From Mongoliibacter ruber (GTDB lineage Bacteria > Bacteroidota > Bacteroidia > Cytophagales > Cyclobacteriaceae), in contig NZ_PVTR01000005.1 of assembly GCF_003003005.1 (NCBI RefSeq), positions 1-64,000 of the forward strand: a stretch of 64,000 nt of DNA, read 5' to 3'. A program made the translations under genes and the position numbers. Positions 55,398 through 63,097 of the stretch are shown here, in pieces (the stretch's first letter is position 1; each line of letters opens with the position of its first letter). The notes under the pieces were generated by a model. That model ran no database searches. It was not told the DNA's origin and was given only the letters and a program-made list of their open reading frames with translations.

Positions 55398-56273
55398 TCA
55401 TTTCAACAACCCCAAAACCTTAGAAACCGCAGGATTCCTATTCCCCTTCTTCCATACCGCATAAAGCTCTGTCTTCTGTGGGATATTTTTCAGTTCGATA
55501 AATCTAACTTTAAGGTCATAACCCTGTTTTAGGGATGTTGGCACAATGGCGACTCCCAATCCAGCCTCCACCAATTTGAAAATGGTCAGGGCATGGACAG
55601 ACTTATGGGTGATTTTAGGAGAGAATCCCTTATCCTCACAGATGGACATGATTTTGTCGTAGTAAATAGAAGAGTAATCATGGGAAAAGAGAACAAAGTT
55701 TTCTTTTTTCAATTGACCAACATTTTTAAAACCATGTTCAGCCAAATGGTGGTCCAATGGCAATACCACCGAAAAAGTATCCTGATGCAGCATTTTCATC
55801 TGAAGAACCTCAGGAACCCGTGCCAATCGCACAAAACCCAAATCCAATTTGTCCTTTTCCAGCATTTCTACCTGCAAAGTATTGCTGAGTTCTTCCATGG
55901 TAGTCTGGATACCCGGGAATTGTTGGGATATTTTCACCAGCAGTTCGGGCAGGACTGTATGGGCAGCAGAACCTAGGAAGCCTATCCTTAACTCTCCTAT
56001 GTTGCCTATTGCAATCTCCTTGAGTTGGGATTTGGTAAGTTCGAGGTGATTGAAAATGTAGTCTACTTCAGATTTCAGGTAATGGCCTGCTGCAGTCAGC
56101 TCAACCCTTCTCTTGGTCCGTTCAAAAAGCTGTACCTCCAAAATTTCCTCCATTTGTTTGATCTGACGGCTGAGACCCGGTTGGGAGATAAACAAGCGCT
56201 CCGCTGCCCTGCCGAAATTCAGTTCTTCAGCTACGGCACGGAAGTATTCTAGGTGTCTTAATTCTATATTCAA
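55398..56273 (-). CDS. LysR-family transcription regulator
   Basis: 291 residues, normal length. The start is TTG 56273 (MNIELRHLEYFRAVAEEL). The N-terminal HTH contains FGRAAERLFISQPGLSRQIK. The effector-binding domain runs to the end (WKKGNRNPAVSKVLGLLK). It is divergent from hutH with about 1.3 kb between, occupied by the GxxExxY gene and repeats. Control of histidine degradation is possible by position, but unproven. Confidence 0.9.
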   Translation of the reverse strand: MNIELRHLEYFRAVAEELNFGRAAERLFISQPGLSRQIKQMEEILEVQLFERTKRRVELTAAGHYLKSEVDYIFNHLELTKSQLKEIAIGNIGELRIGFLGSAAHTVLPELLVKISQQFPGIQTTMEELSNTLQVEMLEKDKLDLGFVRLARVPEVLQMKMLHQDTFSVVLPLDHHLAEHGFKNVGQLKKENFVLFSHDYSSIYYDKIMSICEDKGFSPKITHKSVHALTIFKLVEAGLGVAIVPTSLKQGYDLKVRFIELKNIPQKTELYAVWKKGNRNPAVSKVLGLLK

Positions 56274-56290
56274 GGATCAAAGGATTTAAT

Positions 56291-56373
56291 GCCACAAAGG
56301 CACGAAGATTATTTGATTTTGCCACAAAGGCACTAAGGCGCAAAGATTTTTTGATTGCCACAAAGACACAAAG
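56291..56373 (+). repeat. forward CACAAAGGCAC-type repeats, left flank
   Basis: Three copies of a GCCACAAAGGCACGAAG-like sequence at 56291-56307, 56321-56345 and 56357-56373. They are the reverse complement of the units at 56463-56804 and begin 18 bases from the LysR start. Copies differ by a few bases and have internal 8-base periodicity (CACAAAGG). Confidence 0.8.
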
Positions 56374-56462
56374 CTATTTTAAATAAGGGAGTTTGAAGCC
56401 TAGGTATAACTACTATTACATCTCTACACTTGTTCTTTGCATTTTCTGGATATACATTTTAT

Positions 56463-56804
56463 GAATTTCCTTTTGTGCCTTTGCGTCTTTGTGGCTATAC
56501 CCTTTTTGAATTTCCTTTGTGTCTTTGTGCCTTTGTGGCTATACTCTTTTTGAATTTCCTTTGTGCCTTTGGGCCTTTGTGGCTATACCCTTTTTGAATT
56601 TCCTTTGTGTCTTTGAGCCTTAGTGGCTATACCCTTTTTGAATTTCCTTTGTGTCTTTGTGCCTTTGTGGCTATACTCTTTTTGAATTTCCTTTGTGCCT
56701 TTGGGCCTTTGTGGCTATACCCTTTTTGAATTTCCTTTGTGTCTTTGCGTCTTTGTGGCTATACCCTTTTTGAATTTCCTTTGTGTCTTTGAGCCTTTGT
56801 GGCA
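56463..56804 (-). repeat. tandem array of eight about 44-base units, left flank
   Basis: Units beginning GAATTTCCTTTGTG start at 56463, 56508, 56552, 56596, 56640, 56684, 56728 and 56772. The first is 45 bases, six are 44, the last is truncated. Each has three nested CTTTGTG-like subunits and ends GTGGCTATACCC. Units 2 and 3 are essentially identical to units 5 and 6, so the array grew by multi-unit duplication. Not a CRISPR array: units abut with no unique spacers. Confidence 0.9.
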
Positions 56805-56823
56805 ATATTTTTAAGTCTTTAAT

Positions 56824-57216
56824 TCAATTTCGGAATCGCCTAATACCATTCTTGATTAAAGGTACATTGAAGTTAATCAAATAGCCTAAACTCAAACCTG
56901 TCAGTTTTAAATGACTGATTATTTGCGCTTCCCAAACAGGGTTTACTTGTTCTACTGATTTGATCTCAATGATAACTTTATCTTCCACCAATAAATCTAA
57001 TCTCAAGCCTTCATCAAAGCAAATCTCATCATATTGAATAGGAATTGTAACTTGCCTTTTCACATCCAAACCTGCTTTTCTAAGTTCATGTGCCAGACAA
57101 ACTTCGTAGACCTTTTCCAAAAGCCCAGGCCCAATGCTCCTATGAATTTTGAAAGATGCATTCACAATTACTTTCCCAATTCCCTCTTCTTCAAAACTTA
57201 GATCATCATATTCCAT
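56824..57216 (-). CDS. GxxExxY-family PD-(D/E)XK nuclease-like protein
   Basis: 130 residues. The family motif is G31-L-L-E34-K-V-Y37 (GPGLLEKVYEVC). Residues D74 (RLDLLVED), E84 and K86 (VIIEIKS) match a PD-(D/E)XK nuclease active site. The end is GYLINFNVPLIKNGIRRF, as in other members. Family members are small, numerous in some genomes and of unknown function. Here the gene lies between inverted sets of CTTTGTGCCTTTGTGGC repeats, 20 bases from the left array, between lysR and hutH. Confidence 0.88.
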   Translation of the reverse strand: MEYDDLSFEEEGIGKVIVNASFKIHRSIGPGLLEKVYEVCLAHELRKAGLDVKRQVTIPIQYDEICFDEGLRLDLLVEDKVIIEIKSVEQVNPVWEAQIISHLKLTGLSLGYLINFNVPLIKNGIRRFRN

Positions 57217-57315
57217 CTTTTAAAAGTTTAGATTTAAAAGATAAAATATACATTGTCCCCTTAATAAACTCAAGTCAGCAGTTGAATTTAACCGTTTAAT
57301 TTTTAATAACCCAGG

Positions 57316-57352
57316 GTTATTGATAAATGATAAAATTGGTATTTATAATTAT
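57316..57352. repeat. 37-base dispersed repeat, copy 1
   Basis: GTTATTGATAAATGATAAAA and the following ATTGGTATTTATAATTAT align without gaps to 61038-61074 with 31 of 37 positions identical by eye. It lies downstream of AATAACC-CAG-GGTTATT (a short palindrome) and before the right-hand repeat set. Confidence 0.55.
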
Positions 57353-57387
57353 GAATAGAACTGACTATTTTTGGAATGAATTGTAAT

Positions 57388-57606
57388 GCCACTAAGACAC
57401 GAAGGCGCAAAGAAAATGTTAAAACAAAATTGTTGCAATATTTCATTATTGAAAAAAATAAAGCAATAACTATTAATCTACTAAACACAGATGCCAATTC
57501 TAAAGAAAACTTAGTGCCTTTGTGGCTGTAAAAATTAAACTTAGTGCCTTTGCATCTCTGTGGCGAACCAAAAAAAATTTTCTTAGTGCCTTCGCGCCTT
57601 TGTGGC
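57388..57606. repeat. right-flank CTTTGTGGC repeats, inverted pair
   Basis: One forward copy, GCCACTAAGACACGAAGGCG and continuation (57388-57412), is followed after about 100 bases by three reverse copies at 57510-57526, 57540-57564 and 57582-57606 (each CTTAGTGCC...GTGGC). The set mirrors the left flank of the GxxExxY gene. The last copy ends 12 bases before the hutH ATG, so it occupies the hutH leader and any promoter space there. Confidence 0.85.
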
Positions 57607-57618
57607 AAAAACAAAAAT

Positions 57619-59190
57619 ATGATGAAAACCTTCCAATACGGCCAACAACACCTTACCGCTTCCATTGCCCTTGGGATTGCTAGGGGTGAAAGAAAGGGCA
57701 TTCTCACTCCTGAAACCAGGGAAAAAATACGGGCCAGCGCTGCAGCAGTCGAACAGATTGTGGCCAATGGCAAACCTGTTTATGGTATCAATACTGGCTT
57801 TGGTCCGCTTTGTACCACGATGATCTCGCCAGATCAAACCCGAAAGCTTCAGGAAAATATCCTCAAAAGCCATGCAGTCGGATTGGGAGAACCCATTCCT
57901 ACAGAAATCGCAAAACTGATGTTGATTCTCAAGTTGCATGCATTGGCCAAGGGTTATTCGGGAATTCAGGAACAGACCTTGGATAGGATCGTGTGGCATA
58001 TTGAGCATGATGTAATTCCGGTGGTACCCAAACAAGGTTCAGTAGGTGCCTCAGGTGATTTGGCCCCTCTCTCCCATTTATTTATACCATTGATCGGTTT
58101 AGGAAAAGTACAATATCAAGGTAAAACCCTTTCTACATCTGAAGTATTGCAGCAACATCAGTTGGAAGCTATTCACTTAGGTCCCAAAGAAGGATTGGCA
58201 TTGATCAATGGAACTCAGTTTATGTCAGCATTCGGGGTTAAAGTCCTTGATAGGTTTTACAATATCCTCGCCCATGCCGATATCACCGGTGCCATGATGC
58301 TGGAAGGGCTTTTAGGTTCGATCAAGCCTTTTTCCGCCGAACTCCACCAACTGCGTCCTTATCCCGGCAACCAACATGTAGCCCAGACTATCCTTAACCT
58401 GCTCCACGAATCCGAAATAGTTCATTCCCACGCGACATGTGCAAGGGTTCAGGATCCATACTCTTTGCGCTGCATGCCACAGGTGCATGGAGCTTCCAGA
58501 AATGCCTGGCTACATCTGAAACAAACCTTGGAGATCGAGATCAATTCCGTCACCGACAACCCGGTCGTCTTTGACGAAAACCATACCATCAGCGGTGGGA
58601 ATTTCCATGGGCAACCCATTGCCATGCCTTTGGATTATGCCTGTTTGGCCGCTTCTGAAATAGGGAATATCTCAGACCGAAGGATTTACCTTTCTTTGGA
58701 GGGGGATACTCCTGGAGTACCTAAGTTGCTGTTGAAAGAAACAGGCCTGAACTCAGGTTTTATGATTCCCCAATACACTACGGCAGCTTTGGCAAGTGAG
58801 AACAAAGGACTTTGCTTCCCTTCTTCCGCAGACAGCATCCCAACTTCTTTGGGACAGGAAGACCATGTGAGTATGGGAAGTATTGGAGCCAGAAAGGCCC
58901 TTCAGGTAATAGAAAATGTAGAAAAAATACTAGGTGTAGAACTCTTCTGTGCAGCACAGGCCGTCGACTTTCATGCCCCATTGAAGTCAGGCAAGATAAT
59001 GACCGCGCTCTACGAACATGTGCGCACCAAAATCAAACATGTCACCGAAGATCAGATTATGTATGAAGATATGGAGACTGCTATTGAGATGATCCGAAGT
59101 GGGGAATTGCTTATCTTAGCTAAAGAAGTTGCTGAAAAAGAAGGATTGGAATTGGAGACGCAATGGTCGGGGGAGTTTGATAGGCTTTAG
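57619..59190 (+). CDS. hutH: histidine ammonia-lyase
   Basis: 523 residues from ATG 57619 (a second ATG at 57622). A longer upstream frame exists but is only translated repeat sequence (for example RLCGKNKN) and is rejected. The MIO prosthetic-group motif Ala-Ser-Gly is at 144-146 (VGASGDLAPLSH). The enzyme deaminates histidine to urocanate. The final segment includes HVRTKIKHVTEDQIMYED. Other hut genes are absent nearby. The repeats end at its leader. Confidence 0.95.
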   Translation: MMKTFQYGQQHLTASIALGIARGERKGILTPETREKIRASAAAVEQIVANGKPVYGINTGFGPLCTTMISPDQTRKLQENILKSHAVGLGEPIPTEIAKLMLILKLHALAKGYSGIQEQTLDRIVWHIEHDVIPVVPKQGSVGASGDLAPLSHLFIPLIGLGKVQYQGKTLSTSEVLQQHQLEAIHLGPKEGLALINGTQFMSAFGVKVLDRFYNILAHADITGAMMLEGLLGSIKPFSAELHQLRPYPGNQHVAQTILNLLHESEIVHSHATCARVQDPYSLRCMPQVHGASRNAWLHLKQTLEIEINSVTDNPVVFDENHTISGGNFHGQPIAMPLDYACLAASEIGNISDRRIYLSLEGDTPGVPKLLLKETGLNSGFMIPQYTTAALASENKGLCFPSSADSIPTSLGQEDHVSMGSIGARKALQVIENVEKILGVELFCAAQAVDFHAPLKSGKIMTALYEHVRTKIKHVTEDQIMYEDMETAIEMIRSGELLILAKEVAEKEGLELETQWSGEFDRL

Positions 59191-59255
59191 TTAGTCAAGA
59201 TTTCAGAATTCAGTTCAAGCTTGTCTGCTCAGGCAGGTCTTCGGACTTGGGCTAT

Positions 59256-59301
59256 CCAGTCTGAAGACTGGAATTAAATAGGTATATTCGCCGAGGTGAA
59301 T
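59256..59301. repeat. palindromes in the hutH downstream gap
   Basis: CCAGTCTGAAGACTGG (59256-59271) is a perfect palindrome, and a related CAGGTCTTCGGACTTGG lies just upstream. ATTCGCCGAGGTGAAT (59286-59301) is an imperfect copy of the core at 54938-54953. They fill the gap between hutH and the propeller lipoprotein. Confidence 0.5.
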
Positions 59302-59318
59302 TAAACCAATTCTAGGCT

Positions 59319-60485
59319 TCATTCTCCCTTCAACTTCAAAAAGATCAAAACAAGGCGATCATCCAAGAGTTCCTCATTTTGCTCATCCCAAAACTCTTTC
59401 AAATTACCATCAATAGTTTTTCCCGAATCCAAAGCTTTTTGCACACTGTTATAGAATTCATTGGAATTGATTTTCAACACCACAAAATCATCAATTGTCC
59501 ATGCGATCGCTGAATTTAGTATCCAACCATCGAGGTCGTTCTCCATATCTTTTATTCTAAACTGCCTTTTGACGTGAAAGTTTTTGTCCAAAATAAACCA
59601 ATGCGGATCCCCAAGCCCGTGAGAAACAGACAAAATATAATCTTTTTTCAATGGGCCAAAATACCCTAACATGGATACATATTTGTTTTGAACAAATGCT
59701 TCCCTATTGTTCCATTGATCCTTCAAAAAATTGATGTGTTCTTCCTTAGGGAAATTGAATTTTCCAAAATCAAAACTGACATATTTTTGACTAAAATCTT
59801 CCAAGTTAAAAAAAGCCACCTTGTAGGAATAGGGCGCTACAAACGAAACCAGATTTCTCGAAAAGTCTGGAACAAAACCATATTGATGACTTACTGGAGG
59901 TAGACCTTTATCGGTTCTCCCAATATCGAATGAAATCAATAGCTCTCCGTTCTTCAAAACATGGAAATCCGTGCCATGTTGACTATAGTCATCAAAATAT
60001 GTCAGTTCATACCCCAACCAATAAAATTTATTAAAACCAAAATAAGTGTGATATTTTTCTTCTATCAATTGCCCTTTAAAGTCGAAAACCAAAGTCTTTT
60101 TCAAATAATCATCCTGAATGTAAATTTTATTCTCACTTACCGAAAACTCATCGATTTGAATAAACTCATTTGGACCTACCCCTGCCGATTTGAGGATAGT
60201 TCTTATTTTTCCTGAATTGTCGAAAACAAATAAATTGTTTAGCTCTTTGTCCTCGACAAATATGATGGAATCCTGAACCACAGTTTTGTAGGGTCGAACT
60301 AGGGGAAGAGTAATGTCTTCTTCTAGCAACAAATAATAAGCCTCAGAGAAAATCTCTGAGGCCTTGATTGGAGTACTTTTGCCAAAATCCAGATAAACTG
60401 AATCTAATCGGTTTTCTTTAGGCTCCGAAAAGCACCCGAAGAACACTGCCAAAAGACTAATCGCTGGTAAAAGACCTTTTTTCAC
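59319..60485 (-). CDS. 6-bladed beta-propeller lipoprotein
   Basis: 388 residues; GTG start at 60485. A lipoprotein signal ends VFFGC (Cys18). The chain resembles the Bacteroidota 6-bladed propeller family, with blade-like segments such as NNLFVFDNSGKIRTILKS, SENKIYIQDDYLKKTLVFD and HWFILDKNFHVKRQF. Such proteins sit next to small exported proteins, here the gene 27 bases upstream. Role unknown. Confidence 0.82.
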   Translation of the reverse strand: MKKGLLPAISLLAVFFGCFSEPKENRLDSVYLDFGKSTPIKASEIFSEAYYLLLEEDITLPLVRPYKTVVQDSIIFVEDKELNNLFVFDNSGKIRTILKSAGVGPNEFIQIDEFSVSENKIYIQDDYLKKTLVFDFKGQLIEEKYHTYFGFNKFYWLGYELTYFDDYSQHGTDFHVLKNGELLISFDIGRTDKGLPPVSHQYGFVPDFSRNLVSFVAPYSYKVAFFNLEDFSQKYVSFDFGKFNFPKEEHINFLKDQWNNREAFVQNKYVSMLGYFGPLKKDYILSVSHGLGDPHWFILDKNFHVKRQFRIKDMENDLDGWILNSAIAWTIDDFVVLKINSNEFYNSVQKALDSGKTIDGNLKEFWDEQNEELLDDRLVLIFLKLKGE

Positions 60486-60512
60486 TTTTTGTTAAAAATT
60501 GTAGTAAACAGA

Positions 60513-60734
60513 TTAGCTCAGCATTTCTTCCCATGCCGAACATGGCACTTGGCCGCTCACGTTGCATTGTGCATCTACAGCAGGCCTACATTTCATTACT
60601 GTCACACCCTCAGGAGAGTTACAGGATTCATGCTTCTCGTAATATCCCGATGCAATGTTTTGTGCCTCTGAAAATCGACTTGTAAAAGAAATTGTTGCAA
60701 CTAAGGCGAAACAAAGCAGGATTGATTTTTTCAT
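60513..60734 (-). CDS. small secreted Cys-rich protein (NVEALA-like)
   Basis: 73 residues. A signal peptide (about 1-25, ending SEAQ) leads a mature part with four Cys (in ESCNSP, VMKCRP, AQCNV and VPCSAW). The size, export signal and position before a 6-bladed propeller gene resemble NVEALA-type proteins of Bacteroidota, but the NVEALA motif itself is not intact. Likely cotranscribed with the propeller gene. Role unknown. Confidence 0.65.
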   Translation of the reverse strand: MKKSILLCFALVATISFTSRFSEAQNIASGYYEKHESCNSPEGVTVMKCRPAVDAQCNVSGQVPCSAWEEMLS

Positions 60735-60896
60735 AATTGAAAATGGTTTTAAATGTTAAAATTATCTAAAGACACTTGAAACTAAATAATTGATTCAAAC
60801 TTACCAAATCCACTAATCATTGAAAAACAAAAACTTAAGATAAATTGTACTATTCTTATAGTCATTTTCAGAATAATATTTTGAATCTTTCGTTTA

Positions 60897-60983
60897 CCCC
60901 CCCCCCCCCCCCTTTTAAAAAAATCATTAAAAAAATTTTCTAACTTTATTTAAAAAAAATTTTTTTTTTTTTTTTTTTTTTTT
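60897..60983. repeat. poly-C (16) and poly-T (24) homopolymer tracts
   Basis: Sixteen C at 60897-60912 are followed by TTTTAAAAAAA and AT-rich sequence, then 24 T at 60960-60983 preceded by eight A. Tracts of this length are prone to slippage and to assembly error. They lie upstream of the small secreted protein gene and downstream of the paralogue cluster. Confidence 0.85.
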
Positions 60984-61037
60984 ACTGGAGTACAATTTCA
61001 GCTTTCAGCATTAAATCGATTGATACTATTCCTCTTA

Positions 61038-61074
61038 GTTATCAATAAGTGATCGAATTGGTATTTACAATTAT
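61038..61074. repeat. 37-base dispersed repeat, copy 2
   Basis: GTTATCAATAAGTGATCGAA and the following TTGGTATTTACAATTAT match the copy at 57316-57352 at 31 of 37 positions without gaps. The flanking sequences differ. Confidence 0.55.
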
Positions 61075-61125
61075 CAGTTCTAAAAGTTAACTTTGATAAA
61101 GTAATTGCAAATTCTTAGAAACTAT

Positions 61126-61364
61126 AGGGTCTTAACCTTTGAGGTCTTTCCAGTATATTTATATGCATGGTAAGTTTTCCAGTTAATTAAGACCTTCGGG
61201 GTTTTTGGAAACCCCAAAGGTCAGGTGCCGCTAACCTTTGAGGTCTTTTTAAGACCTCGAAGGTTTCCCAAAGACAAAAGCTCAAATTTAAGTCTTTTAG
61301 GATTTAAATAATTTATAATCTAAACCTTAAAGACCTTCGGTACGCCACGGCTCACCCAAAGGTC
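61126..61364. repeat. cluster of AGGTCT palindromic repeats
   Basis: Hairpins: GACCTTCGGGGTTT with AAACCCCAAAGGTC (61191-61204 and 61209-61222); AACCTTTGAGGTCTT with AAGACCTCGAAGGTT (61233-61247 and 61251-61265); and GACCTTCGG with CCAAAGGTC (61332-61340 and 61356-61364). A half site lies near 61133. A simpler member is at 51985-52005. Downstream of the paralogue cluster. Confidence 0.75.
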
Positions 61365-61429
61365 AAAACAAAACTTTATGACAACCATAAAAGGAGCCTT
61401 GAATTACAAGTTCATCTCCTAAAAAATCA

Positions 61430-62149
61430 TTACTGTTTTTCCTTAACAAATACCGTCTTAATTAATCTAAAATAGACAATTAAAGAATCACTCCTGATTT
61501 CATAGGTTAATTGTTCGGCTGCATTAATCGAAGGTACTTTTAAAATTAAATTTTTACCTTCAGTGGTAGTGTAAGTGAAAGATGGAATATCTGAAAACTT
61601 GAACTCATGACCACCTTTTCTGGCAAGATCCCTAAAAAACCTTGTATCATGGATATACCGACCATCTTCTGTATAGACTATTTTATAGTTTTTAGCTGAA
61701 TTATCATGGTCCTTATTTAAAGAGCCATCTAAATTGAAAGTTTGCTTTTCTATCCAGGTTCCTACTAATCTTTCATCAATTTGTTCCTTACTTGAAGACG
61801 GCGTAACGCTAGCAGAGGATTTAATAAGAGGCGAAAAATTCACTTGATGTTTCTCCTTTTCTAATTCGAACTCCAAAGCAAGCATATCCCCTTTTCTTTT
61901 TGCAAAAACTTCGAGCTCATCCCCATCATTCATCGGGATTTCAAAAACCAATCCACCGGATTTTTCAGTGCCTACGCTGATTAATGAAGTGCTTTCCCCA
62001 GTATGTAAAGTCACCAAATAGTGTTTTTTATCTTTTTCTATCAAAATGATATCCTGATCTCCTACCAAACTCCCAAGGTAAGTTCCTTCCAGACTTTGGC
62101 CAGAGGAAGAAAAACCGATCATAAAGAAAATTATTAGTAGGTATTTCAT
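61430..62149 (-). CDS. secreted two-domain protein, paralogue A
   Basis: 239 residues. A signal peptide (about 1-18) leads two domains. The first (about 19-105) has LEGTYLGSLVGDQDIILIEK. The second (about 125-239) begins DERLVGTWIEKQTFNLDGS, a lipocalin-like LxGTW start, and ends VFVKEKQ. Closely similar to paralogue C (63098-63817) and less so to B (62235-62978). The family is not recognised. Last gene of the three in transcription order. Confidence 0.82.
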   Translation of the reverse strand: MKYLLIIFFMIGFSSSGQSLEGTYLGSLVGDQDIILIEKDKKHYLVTLHTGESTSLISVGTEKSGGLVFEIPMNDGDELEVFAKRKGDMLALEFELEKEKHQVNFSPLIKSSASVTPSSSKEQIDERLVGTWIEKQTFNLDGSLNKDHDNSAKNYKIVYTEDGRYIHDTRFFRDLARKGGHEFKFSDIPSFTYTTTEGKNLILKVPSINAAEQLTYEIRSDSLIVYFRLIKTVFVKEKQ

Positions 62150-62234
62150 GACATATATATCAAATGTTTAAATACAAAATACAGGATAGATTTGCCTACA
62201 CCAACAACTCACCAAAAGGTGAAGCTAAAGCTTA

Positions 62235-62978
62235 TTATTTCTTCCTGATCAAAACTTGCATTAACCCATTGTCTTGAAAAACAGTTAATGTGTCATTTTT
62301 CACCAAATACGCTGATTTTGATTCATGGCTCCGCCCTCCCGATCTCCCTTTAATGATTAAATATTTCTGATCGATAGTTTCCCAATATATAGTCGGTAAT
62401 TCAGTAAATAATGGAGCCTTCACACCTTGTTCAATTAAATCATCTCTAAACTGCCTCATATCCATAATCACCCTGCCATCATCAGTGTAGATTTGAGAAT
62501 AATTTTTCCCCCGATAGTCAACATCTTTATCTATTGAACCATCTTTATTAAATATTCCTACTTTAACCCAGTCTCCAATAAGATCCTCATCCAATTGATG
62601 TGAAGTTTTTTTTCCCAAATCCTTTTTATTAGAATCATTATTCACTATCTGAAGCAGAGAAAATTCTGAGCTGTATTTATGTTCTTCCAAAAAAAAAGTT
62701 ACAATTATATTATTACTTTTCTTCTGCGCTTTTATTTCTAAATCTCCTCCTTCATTGAGAGGAAGATGAAAAACCAACTCTCCAGAAGAAATTTCTCCAA
62801 ATGTGACAAAATTATTCTCGCTATTAATCAATTTTACAGTATACCCACTTTTTATTTTTTCAAGGATCATAGTGTCCTCTTTTGACAATAATTCACCTGA
62901 ATATTGCCCTTCAAAAGATTGACCTAAGACTTGAAATACTATCAAAAATTGAAAGATAAAAAGAACATGATGTTTCAT
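62235..62978 (-). CDS. secreted two-domain protein, paralogue B
   Basis: 247 residues from ATG 62978 (a TTG at 62987 is rejected). A signal peptide (about 1-19, ending VLGQS) leads the same two-domain plan as A and C: FEGQYSGELLSKEDTMILEK in the first and DEDLIGDWVKVGIFNKDGS in the second, the LxGxW start. It is the most diverged of the three. A 14-base perfect hairpin lies about 20 bases upstream of its ATG. Confidence 0.8.
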   Translation of the reverse strand: MKHHVLFIFQFLIVFQVLGQSFEGQYSGELLSKEDTMILEKIKSGYTVKLINSENNFVTFGEISSGELVFHLPLNEGGDLEIKAQKKSNNIIVTFFLEEHKYSSEFSLLQIVNNDSNKKDLGKKTSHQLDEDLIGDWVKVGIFNKDGSIDKDVDYRGKNYSQIYTDDGRVIMDMRQFRDDLIEQGVKAPLFTELPTIYWETIDQKYLIIKGRSGGRSHESKSAYLVKNDTLTVFQDNGLMQVLIRKK

Positions 62979-62996
62979 TTTACACAATTTAAAGAT

Positions 62997-63029
62997 TCCC
63001 TGATTTTTTACTGATTAAAAAATCAGGGA
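62997..63029. promoter_or_regulatory. perfect hairpin between paralogues C and B
   Basis: TCCCTGATTTTTTA (62997-63010) pairs fully with TAAAAAATCAGGGA (63016-63029) over a 5-base loop. In transcription order it follows paralogue C and precedes paralogue B. It lacks a trailing T run, so it could be an attenuator, RNA-processing site or weak terminator. Confidence 0.5.
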
Positions 63030-63097
63030 TCAAAACAACATAAATCCGAATAATAGTATCAATATACAAAGGAAAATAAAAACCATAATTGAGGATT

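Larger units (their letters stand above)
60735..61429. other. repeat-rich intergenic stretch without a gene
   Basis: About 700 bases holding a poly-C and a poly-T tract, copy 2 of a 37-base repeat and a cluster of AGGTCT palindromes, each listed separately. No coding frame was seen. Confidence 0.6.

Noticed and set aside
56463-56804. Possible CRISPR array
   Set aside because: Units abut, with no unique spacers, no leader and no cas genes nearby.
57544-57618. N-terminal extension of hutH through the repeats
   Set aside because: Histidine ammonia-lyases start near MKTFQYGQ; the upstream part encodes only repeat residues.
57303-57773. 156-codon minus-strand frame containing REGTKK and HKGTK segments
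   Set aside because: It is translated repeat sequence plus the antisense of hutH; such repeat-derived frames are common false calls.
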